From: Nannochloris sp. 'desiccata'
Lineage: Eukaryota > Chlorophyta > Trebouxiophyceae > Chlorellales > Chlorellaceae
Assembly: GCA_019044685.2 (NCBI GenBank)
Contig: JAGTXX020000007.1
Location: 682,001-746,000 of the forward strand
Direction: 5' to 3'
Length of the DNA stretch: 64,000 nucleotides
Made by a program: the position numbers and the translations under genes. Every line of letters starts with the position of its first letter. Position 1 is the first letter of the stretch. Shown piece by piece: positions 57,354 to 64,000 of the stretch. The notes under the pieces were generated by a model. That model saw nothing but the letters and a program-made list of their open reading frames with translations, did not search any database and was not told the DNA's origin.

Positions 57354-58880
57354 ATGAATACAACAAAAAATCAAATAGATCAAGCCAACTTTGTGGCAGA
57401 GGCGTCTTCTTTTCCGCATGAAGAGCTCACTTTAGATGAGATTCAAGCACTGGAGTCGCTGGGTGCTGACAGTTTAAGACCAGAGGAGCCATTATTAAAC
57501 TGTCAGACTTCTAGTAGTGTGAAAAGCAGAGGTCCTACTGAACTAGCAGCGTTGTTAGCCATGGCTAGCCATGGCCCAATGCTGGGTTCACTTGCTGAAG
57601 GTCCTAGTGCACCTCAAATTGCAAAACAAAGTTCTGTGAACCCACCTATTAAATCATGCTCCGTGGCAGCTGGAAACTCTTCCTTTGCTAAAGGAGCAGA
57701 AGTGAAGGAAGAGCCCATGAAGGAGGAGGAGACCAATACCACCACCAGCGATGACGAGAAAACGACCCAACCTCAAAGCAGCAGAACACAGCGTTCCTCT
57801 AACCTAAGCGCTGAAGACAAAGCAGCTGCTAAAAGAGAAGCACAACGCCTCTACCGGGCACGCAGTCGTGAAAAAGCACGGAACGCCAGAGAACAACTCG
57901 AGACCGCACTGGGAGAGGCACAAGCTGAAATGGAAGCCCTCCGTAAAGAACAAGAAAATCTTCGATCTGAACATACTGTTTTACAGGCAATGCGCGAATA
58001 CAAAGACTCCTTGATCGCCTCTGCACGCAGTGCACTAGGCAATTTCACCGCAACGTCGTCGGTCATCTATTCATTTTTTGGAGAGTTACAGACTGTCGTT
58101 TGGAAAAATTTAGTTACAGCATCAGAGGATCAGATTGATATTATATCTAGATCTGATTCCACTCTTCGAGCTGCTAATCGAGTGTTCTTGAACTTATTAT
58201 CATCTACAGTGCTTGAGTGGGGCAGCGCTTCACCCGAGAAACGCCATGGGATCGAACGGAAGCTAGGCCTTATTCTGAGCGTTCGACATCGTGCAGTCAA
58301 CTCTACATGGCAAAAATATCCGTTAAGAGTTGCCCGTAAGTTGCAATACCCTCCAGTGGACGAAGACTGTCTTGTTAAATTTGCCAACGCCAAGTCGTGC
58401 ATCGCTGGTCAAGAGCTCCTGGCAGCGGCTGCATTGACTGACGACCAGAAACTAGCCCTGATGAAGCATTGGGAACTGTATTTGGACAGGCATAATAATT
58501 TGAAAAGTGCCGCGAGAGAAGGAGCGGAGTCTTTAGAGAAAAGTATTGCCACCACTCAATCTGGTGCTCGCCCTGGTGACCCCGTTGGATCTCTTTCCAG
58601 CGGTGCACAGGGATTCCAAAAAGCAGCAGAAAGCGTTGCTGCTTTAGAAAAACTTAGCAATACTGAGCTTTTAGCTCAAGCTCAGCTCATTTTAGGGGCG
58701 TGGAGTGTGTTGCGACCCTTGCAGCAAGCTATCTTGATGTTTGATGTCACCCCGCAGATTGATATCGTTACAATCTATAAAAAATTATTAAGTTTGGAAC
58801 AGAGAGAATGCGTTCAAGGTAGGGGGCGTTATATCAATGAGAGTAAGAACACTGTCAGTGCAACCTTGTGCCAGTGTTGA
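57354..58880 (+). CDS. bZIP-like transcription factor (508 aa)
   Basis: A single exon, ATG 57354. The leader of about 140 residues is acidic and Ser/Thr-rich. The basic region lies at about 155-180 (KREAQRLYRARSREKARNAR), followed by a leucine-zipper-like coiled coil to about 215 (LETALGEAQAEMEALRKEQ, LRSEHTVLQAM). At the position of the near-invariant bZIP Asn stands Lys160, although the downstream R/K pattern is kept. Residues about 225-450 form a helical domain that I do not recognise (NFTATSSVIYSFFGELQ, CIAGQELLAAAALTDDQKLA). Plant TGA-type bZIPs also carry a helical C-terminal domain, but no clear match is seen. DNA binding is probable but altered in specificity. Confidence 0.8.
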   Translation: MNTTKNQIDQANFVAEASSFPHEELTLDEIQALESLGADSLRPEEPLLNCQTSSSVKSRGPTELAALLAMASHGPMLGSLAEGPSAPQIAKQSSVNPPIKSCSVAAGNSSFAKGAEVKEEPMKEEETNTTTSDDEKTTQPQSSRTQRSSNLSAEDKAAAKREAQRLYRARSREKARNAREQLETALGEAQAEMEALRKEQENLRSEHTVLQAMREYKDSLIASARSALGNFTATSSVIYSFFGELQTVVWKNLVTASEDQIDIISRSDSTLRAANRVFLNLLSSTVLEWGSASPEKRHGIERKLGLILSVRHRAVNSTWQKYPLRVARKLQYPPVDEDCLVKFANAKSCIAGQELLAAAALTDDQKLALMKHWELYLDRHNNLKSAAREGAESLEKSIATTQSGARPGDPVGSLSSGAQGFQKAAESVAALEKLSNTELLAQAQLILGAWSVLRPLQQAILMFDVTPQIDIVTIYKKLLSLEQRECVQGRGRYINESKNTVSATLCQC

Positions 58881-59116
58881 TTAATACTAAATTTAATATG
58901 AGAAAATGTATCCGTTGAACCTCAAATTTGTTTTTTTAAACCCTAAGCCTAAAATCGATTATTACTCAAATTATTGCACTAATTTTGCTGCTTTTTAACT
59001 ATTATCATTTGGGTGTTTGTTTAATTGCATTATCGTTTATTTTAATTTTGCTCCCTGTGTAAAATTTCTTATTTGTCTTTTAAAGTGGCGGAGCGGCAGC
59101 CTGAGTACTACTAGGG
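58881..59116. other. AT-rich boundary between gene-dense and repeat-rich DNA
   Basis: 3' flank of the bZIP gene. No gene is seen. The transposon fragments start just after it. Confidence 0.5.
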
Positions 59117-59251
59117 TGTTGTTGAGTGTTATACGTATTATAATATATAATTACATATATTCAACTATCTAACAGGGGATTGGAGCTTAGGTATATAGTG
59201 TGAGAGGGCAGGGGCCACTCCAGGGTCTAATGCTACTAAATACACGTAACA
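59117..59251 (-). mobile_element. Probable 3' LTR of a Ty3/gypsy element
   Basis: On the minus strand this stretch starts with TGTTACG directly after a polypurine tract and ends near ...CTCAACA, so it has the TG...CA ends of a retrotransposon LTR. The size is about 132-135 bp; the inner boundary is uncertain by a few bases. No second LTR copy is seen in the window, so target-site duplication cannot be tested. Confidence 0.55.
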
Positions 59252-59270
59252 TTCTCCCCTTCTTTATACC
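59252..59270 (-). promoter_or_regulatory. Polypurine tract of the Ty3/gypsy element
   Basis: Read on the minus strand it is an almost pure purine run (AAAGAAGGGGAGAA) immediately before the TG of the putative LTR. This is where plus-strand DNA synthesis is primed in LTR retrotransposons. Confidence 0.6.
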
Positions 59271-59417
59271 AAAAACACACTTTTTGCAAAAGGATCAAAA
59301 CTGTACTACAAGTCGGGAACACTCTGATAGCCCCATCGTTAATCATTTGTAGAGTACACAAAGCAAGACAAAGAATTACGTAGGGTGTAACAACCCATAA
59401 TCAATCTAAGAAAGTTA

Positions 59418-60250
59418 CTATCGCTGTGCCCTAGTCCTAACTCGAGTAGGCTCTTGCTGCTGCTGTGGCCGCTGAGCTCGAGGCGCTGCCTGCTGCTGCT
59501 GGCTATTATTATTCATTTTCCTTTTAGGCTTAAGCGCAGGTCTAGGCTTTCTTGTCTGTAATGTTTTCAATAATTCGGTAAAACTATCCTTTTCCATCTC
59601 TGATTCAAGCTGCTGTACTGGAAGCCAAGAGACGTCTTCTGGCGGGTAATTTTCCCAATGCACCAAAAACTGTTCTTTATAACCACGACCACTTCTCACC
59701 CACCTATTCTTGATGAATCTGTCTATTGTAAAATATTCTTCATCACCAATAACTTCTACAGGACCAGGTTGAGAGTAATCACGATGAGGGAAGGTGTCTG
59801 GATCTTCCTTCCAAGGCTTAAGATTAGAAACATTAAAAGACCTTGTTCTTCCGGCACTCAGCTCCACCACAACTGCATTCTCACCACACAGCTGCTTGAC
59901 AGGGTAAGGACCAAAATACCGATGCTGCAGCTTCCTTGCTGTCACATCAGGCATCTTTAAAACTTTATAAAATACTAAAACTTTATCACCAACTTTAAAC
60001 GGACTCGGTCGGCGGTGGCGGTCGGCTCGCTTCTTCATGGTTTCTTGGGCTGCTAGGACACATTGATGAGCGCACTTCCAGGCTGTCTTTAATTTCTTGA
60101 GATAATCATCAGCATGAGGAGATAAAGAAGCGGGTAAAAGTGAATCAGCCAATAAGGAAGCAGGAGTATGAGGGTGCAGACCATGATTAAGAAAGAAAGG
60201 AGTTTGACCAGTAGCACCTTGCTACCGATGCATTTAGAAGCTCCAACAAA
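59418..60250 (-). pseudogene. Ty3/gypsy chromovirus pol fragment: integrase C-terminus plus chromodomain
   Basis: The open part is 59418-60152 and continues upstream in frame to about 60220 (GATGQTPFFLNHGLHPHTP), where it is lost by a frame change, so this is a 5'-truncated, broken copy. Order: the end of the integrase core (TPFFLNHG), a helical linker (TMKKRADRHRRP), the GPY-type module (KVGDKVLVFYKVL, LQHRYFGPYPV, NVSNLKPW), then a chromodomain (EYFTIDRFIKNRW, EQFLVHWENYPPEDVSWLP), and a Gln/Arg-rich tail ending QRAQR-like. Chromodomains direct chromovirus integration to modified histones. Protease, reverse transcriptase and most of the integrase are absent. A PPT and LTR follow downstream on the same strand. 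Confidence 0.85.
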
Positions 60251-60291
60251 GCTGGACCAAGTTCAGCTACTGTAGCTTTTAAAAGTTGGGG

Positions 60292-60498
60292 TTAATGAAA
60301 ACCAAGCATTGCAGCACCATTTCTGACCTTTTTTAGAGCCACTGTAAGCTTTTCCATTGAAAAATGAGTTTGCAGCAACCCTTCGATACTCTCCGCTGGA
60401 GGGACGGTGCCAGGCACAACTGGAAGTACAGGCAGATCGGGTGCTTCAGCACCTAATAGCTGCTCAAAATGACTGCTTAAATCATTCTGTGATACCAA
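60292..60498 (-). pseudogene. Non-LTR retrotransposon fragment, region just before the reverse transcriptase
   Basis: A short open stretch contains FSMEKLTVALKKVRNGAAMLG, which resembles the F-x-x-E-x-x-x-A-L-x-x-x-K-NGKA-x-G block that opens LINE reverse transcriptases, preceded by an acidic/proline segment. It ends at a stop right after the block. It lies downstream of a more C-terminal LINE piece on the same strand, so the order is scrambled. Confidence 0.5.
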
Positions 60499-60540
60499 GG
60501 TTGGAGAAGGAGGTTTTCTGTCCTTTTAATAAAACTCTCA

Positions 60541-61290
60541 CACTTACTTCCAACACATCATTAGATTTAAAAACGAACAAAAGTCCAGTCTCATTTCGCA
60601 CTCTATCAAAGTACCATTCTTTCCTTCCATTTAATGCAAACCACGCCCACAGTAAGTTCTCTAGGGTCTTCCAATGATAGTTCCACGCCAAATTGCAAAA
60701 AAGCTCGTTGCAGCTGTGCTGCCCACGACTGTTTTGCTATAAATGGACTGCTGCCATCAGTTGGATTTGTTGTCAATTGACAGTTAGCCTTAATGCATGG
60801 TGTTGTATGGTATCCGCTAGAGCTTTGACCCGCCCATTATAAAAGCAAGCTAGCCTTTTGACCCAGCAAACAGCCAAGGGCCTGCGGCCAGTTTCCGCGA
60901 GGACAATACAGCTAGCTGTGCTTTTTCTCACTCCCCAAAGCCATTTAAGATCAAATAAGTGAACGCGTTCACAATAATTACTTAAAGCGTCATTGCACAG
61001 GAGCTCAGGAGCCCAGACTTCAGCGCCATAGCCAAGTACAGATTTCACCGTCACATCAAAAAGTCTGAAATTAGTGTCGAGACCATTAAGCTGCAATTCA
61101 GCCAGTCTTCTTCTGGAGATATCGTATGCTTTACGGCCAGAGTGTGCTCCATCAGGTACAGCATGTCTAGAGAGCAGCTATGCTACAACAAATGCTTTAA
61201 CATTGCACAGCGCAACCACAATCCTGGAATATCGGCATTCAAAAATGCTGGATCAGCTAACAGATGCAGTGCTTTCTGATGTATGAAGCA
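60541..61290 (-). pseudogene. Non-LTR (LINE) retrotransposon fragment, post-RT region, decayed
   Basis: Read on the minus strand: RKAYDISRRRLAELQLNGLD, FRLFDVTVKSVLGYGAEVWAPE, VHLFDLKWLWGVRKSTASC and ETGRRPLAVCWVKRLACF. These match the region after the RT thumb in many LINEs (LFDS-x-V-x-x-x-L-YG-x-E-W, F-K-x-x-LGV-x-x-ST, E-x-GR-x-PL). A stop and frame change occur near 60770. The text resumes with KQSWAAQLQRAF and VVCIKWKEWYFDRVRNETG, which closely matches the plus-strand fragment at 62633-62860. Both are therefore copies of one LINE family. Confidence 0.75.
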
Positions 61291-62593
61291 TGCTCGCACC
61301 AGCAATGAAATAGCTACGCACTGAGTTGCAAGTTGCTGAATGAGCCTCAATTTCACTGCGTTGTGAAGCAGAATTTTGGAAATTCAGATCATGTGGGCAC
61401 ATTTAATTAACTTTGTGGTTTCATATAGTACCGTAGAGATGCTGGGAGGGCTTCCTTTTAGTCATTTGTGCGATGTTCTTTTGAAAAGGCAGCATTGCAC
61501 AGTTTGAAATTTAGCTGCTGAAACTGAAACTGAAACTGAAACTGCACTACAAAAGCTAAATTTGTTAAAGCAGAAGCGTATTTATTTAAATTAGTATATT
61601 AAACAGTATCGTGAGATGATATTCTCTCGGTCCGCAATAGTTTTAGTTGCGTTTTGAAGCCTACAATATGTTTAATTTATGCAATCACAGCAGTCTGATA
61701 CCTTCTTCTGCACAGCGCTGTAGAGTATGCAGATGGAATCTATGCATTGATAGGTATATATTATGTCTATATTAGAATCGACGGAGTTTCAGAGTGATAT
61801 ATGTATTAAATAAATATTCCTTCATCTAATTAATTGATCGCAGGCTCCAGCATTGAACTCACCGAGGTTCAGATGGTCGTTTGGGATAGCACGTATACGA
61901 GTGATATATGTGGGCGGGAAAATAGCGGAGAAGGAAGCTACAGTATTCCAAAAATGCCATTTAGCTGATTGTGTGTGCCGCTGTGGCCGAGCATTTTCTC
62001 GCTGGTGGCTATTTTGGCGGGTTCAGAGGAATAGAGGAGCTGATATTGCTTACCAGGTTATAAGTGTAGATATTGGTGAGGATAAAGTTCCTGAAACTGT
62101 TGTCTCTGTACGAGAAATATCCCCTAATGCAGTTTGCGGAGCGGTAGTGATCAGATTGAGGAATTCACGGCCAATTTTGGAATCAAGGTTGTTATATGGC
62201 TGGGCAGGTATTAATGCAGTGGAAAAGAAGGTAGTGAGTAAAGTTATGCAAAATAAGGTGCTTGAAAATGCTTGCTGGGTACAATCTGATGGCATTTTTT
62301 GTGATGGAAAACTTGCAGTGTTTCCCGTCAATTTTTTGAGGGTGCTTGAGAAGGTTGAGATGGTCTTCCAGAGTTAATTATCGTTTGCTCGCTCTTGTAT
62401 GGGTTTACATGGAGTAGGATGGGAGCTTCTGCGTTGAAATAATGGTGCTGAAAGGTCTCAAATGGTAGTGACTTGAGCTTGTATGGTGATGACGTCGACT
62501 TGCAGCTGCAGTTTGCGGTTGTTGTTTTGGGGCGAGTATTTGGTGTTGTAGAGAAGATTCCAAAGATGAATTTGTCTTAGAAAGAGTAGTATA
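61291..62593. other. Repeat-region spacer with a CTGAAA microsatellite and an unassigned open frame
   Basis: No domain is recognised. A (CTGAAA)4 run is at 61518-61541. An open frame at 61853-62377 on the + strand (174 codons, starting at TTG; first ATG far inside) has some Cys near its start (CHLADCVCRCG) and could be transposon-derived, but it has no clear family match. Confidence 0.4.
61518..61544 (+). repeat. CTGAAA hexanucleotide repeat (four units)
   Basis: Four exact CTGAAA units followed by CTG, inside the transposon-rich end. Confidence 0.85.
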
Positions 62594-63238
62594 GTGTTGA
62601 TTTTAGTGACAGGGCGGAGCTGGTGGATAGTGGTAGCTGATAGCGAGTTGACATCAAACCCAGCTGAAGGCAGTGCCAACTGTATGGCTGAGCAGTCTTG
62701 GGCAGCACAGCTGCAGCGTGCTTTTAAGAAATTTGAAGTGCAACTACCTCTGGAGGAGCCTATTGAACTAAATGTGAATGATGTTTGCATCAAGTGGAAG
62801 GAATTCTACTTGAATAGAGTGCGGACAGAGACTGGAACTAAAATTAAAAAATATGTTCATGAAGTCAGAAATGGGCTGCCGGAGTACGAAGCCGCTCCTT
62901 ACTTGGGAGTGTCTGCAGTCAGTGACAGGCGAGCAATGACACAAGCAATGACTGGATCTAATTTTCTGATGGAAGAAGTAGGGAGATTGAATCAGTTGGC
63001 AAAAGAAGACAGAGTATGCAAACAATGTGCTGAAAAAGAAATTAAAACTGTCGAGACGGCCGAACATTTGTTTTTCCACTGTCCTAGTTATGATGATATT
63101 AGGGCAGATTTTCCTTGTTTAGACTTTACAATACCTAATTTACACGAGTTCTCAATGCAGCAGCCAACCCAAATTACCAGGTTTGGCAAGAAATGTTTTG
63201 AGCTGCATCAAGAACTCAACCCGCTGTCGAGGCGGTAA
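62594..63238 (+). pseudogene. Non-LTR (LINE) retrotransposon ORF2 C-terminus (5'-truncated)
   Basis: The open frame starts at a TTG and has no plausible ATG, and the N-terminal RT and endonuclease are missing, so it is a truncated copy. Content: EQSWAAQLQRAFKKFEV, VCIKWKEFYLNRVRTETG, NGLPEYEAAPYL, and a terminal zinc-finger-like motif CKQCAEKEIKTVETAEHLFFHC followed by PSYDDIRADFP. The C-x-x-C...ET-x-EH-x-x-x-x-C order is typical of the LINE ORF2 end. It is homologous to the minus-strand fragment at 60541-60770. The stop codon is at 63236-63238 and a 3' UTR of about 194 bp follows inside the inverted repeat. Confidence 0.75.
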
Positions 63239-63432
63239 TATCGTTTTCATGAAATCCTTTTTCTATTTGATCCCATAATTCAAGGGTGATTACTAGACCA
63301 TTGTGGTCTATTTGTTTTGTTTTGATTAATTTTATAGATGATTTAGTGATGTGGAAGCTGTGTGGTGGGTAGCTTCTAGGGGTTCTCAATTAACGGAGCG
63401 GTTTCTTCCTCTTTTTAGCTTCATTTTCTCTG
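63000..63432 (+). repeat. Left arm of a large near-perfect inverted repeat
   Basis: The reverse complement of 63568-64000. Over 433 compared positions I found one mismatch (T at 63194 against G at 63806). It covers the LINE ORF2 end and its 3' UTR. Confidence 0.93.
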
Positions 63433-63567
63433 AACTTGAACTTGTTACATAAGTGATCTCTCATGATTTCATATCATTTTATCACTCAGGGCTCTAGCAG
63501 TACAACCTCTCAAATTCTGCTACGGAAGTATGCAAGTTTCTTTGGCTTCATCAAGGGGGAAAAAGGG
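63433..63567. other. Spacer between the inverted-repeat arms
   Basis: 135 bp of unpaired sequence, AT-rich with a purine run (AAGGGGGAAAAAGGG) at its right end. No poly-A tail or LTR end is evident. Confidence 0.7.
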
Positions 63568-64000
63568 CAGAGAAAATGAAGCTAAAAAGAGGAAGAAACC
63601 GCTCCGTTAATTGAGAACCCCTAGAAGCTACCCACCACACAGCTTCCACATCACTAAATCATCTATAAAATTAATCAAAACAAAACAAATAGACCACAAT
63701 GGTCTAGTAATCACCCTTGAATTATGGGATCAAATAGAAAAAGGATTTCATGAAAACGATATTACCGCCTCGACAGCGGGTTGAGTTCTTGATGCAGCTC
63801 AAAACGTTTCTTGCCAAACCTGGTAATTTGGGTTGGCTGCTGCATTGAGAACTCGTGTAAATTAGGTATTGTAAAGTCTAAACAAGGAAAATCTGCCCTA
63901 ATATCATCATAACTAGGACAGTGGAAAAACAAATGTTCGGCCGTCTCGACAGTTTTAATTTCTTTTTCAGCACATTGTTTGCATACTCTGTCTTCTTTTG
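63568..64000 (-). repeat. Right arm of the inverted repeat, running off the right edge
   Basis: Mirror copy of 63000-63432. It reads as the same LINE 3' end on the minus strand. The stop of its ORF lies at 63762-63764 and the coding part continues past 64000. Confidence 0.93.
63762..64000 (-). pseudogene. Second LINE ORF2 C-terminus (minus strand, partial at the right edge)
   Basis: Within the right arm this strand encodes the same terminal CKQC...HLFFHC motif and FELHQELNPLSRR-type ending as the plus-strand copy. It is cut by the window edge, so intactness upstream is unknown. Confidence 0.75.

Noticed and set aside
58935..58955. Telomere-like AAACCCTAA sequence
   Set aside because: A single unit only, without tandem repetition.
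61853..62377. Open frame of 174 codons in the repeat region as a cellular gene
   Set aside because: It starts at a TTG, lacks an early ATG and any known domain, and lies between transposon fragments. It is mentioned only as an unassigned frame.

Overview
This window is nuclear DNA from a eukaryote that carries a plastid. The evidence is about 22 GT-AG introns of roughly 80-210 bases, poly-Q, poly-A and S/N/G-rich protein inserts, ER and GPI-type sorting signals, and many plastid proteins: the sulfolipid enzyme SQD1, two RelA/SpoT homologues, a plastid-type HSP90 and two bestrophin-like channels. The rebuilt N-termini of SQD1, both RSH proteins and HSP90 look like simple transit peptides with no preceding hydrophobic signal peptide. 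This favours a primary-plastid alga (green, red or glaucophyte). I cannot decide the lineage further.

Layout. Positions 1-58880 are gene-dense: about 27 genes, mostly with short intergenic gaps. In order: an ORP-like protein at the left edge (-); an alpha/beta-fold thioesterase (+); ureidoglycolate amidohydrolase (+); a CRAL-TRIO membrane protein (-); a membrane EF-hand protein (+); a PB1/Raf-like kinase that looks like a pseudokinase (-); two proteins of unknown function (+,-); ALG14 (+); RSH1-type (-); a small coiled-coil protein (+); RSH2/3-type (-); an ARM-type protein (+); an alpha/beta hydrolase (-); SQD1 (+); an acidic protein (-); a small membrane protein (-); a multi-pass or hairpin membrane protein (+); F-box/LRR (+); rhomboid (-); bestrophin-like (-); bestrophin-like (+); HSP90C (-); hemerythrin-domain protein (-); RecQ (-); YHYH GPI-type protein (-); bZIP-like (+). 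From 5217 to about 36120 thirteen consecutive genes strictly alternate strand.

Positions 58881-64000 are a transposon graveyard. They hold a 3' fragment of a Ty3/gypsy chromovirus (integrase tail, chromodomain, polypurine tract, short LTR), decayed pieces of non-LTR (LINE) reverse-transcriptase ORFs on both strands, and a nearly perfect inverted repeat with arms of at least 433 bp. That repeat places two LINE 3' ends tail to tail and runs off the right edge.

Gene models below were rebuilt by hand from splice signals and reading phase. For many genes the longest open frame begins at a non-ATG codon and the true start is an ATG inside it or in a short 5' exon. Functionally, 20-50 kb is rich in plastid proteins: ppGpp signalling (RSH1 and RSH2/3), sulfolipid synthesis (SQD1), anion or bicarbonate channels (bestrophin pair), plastid chaperone (HSP90C) and possibly a rhomboid protease. 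No shared pathway follows from this alone.
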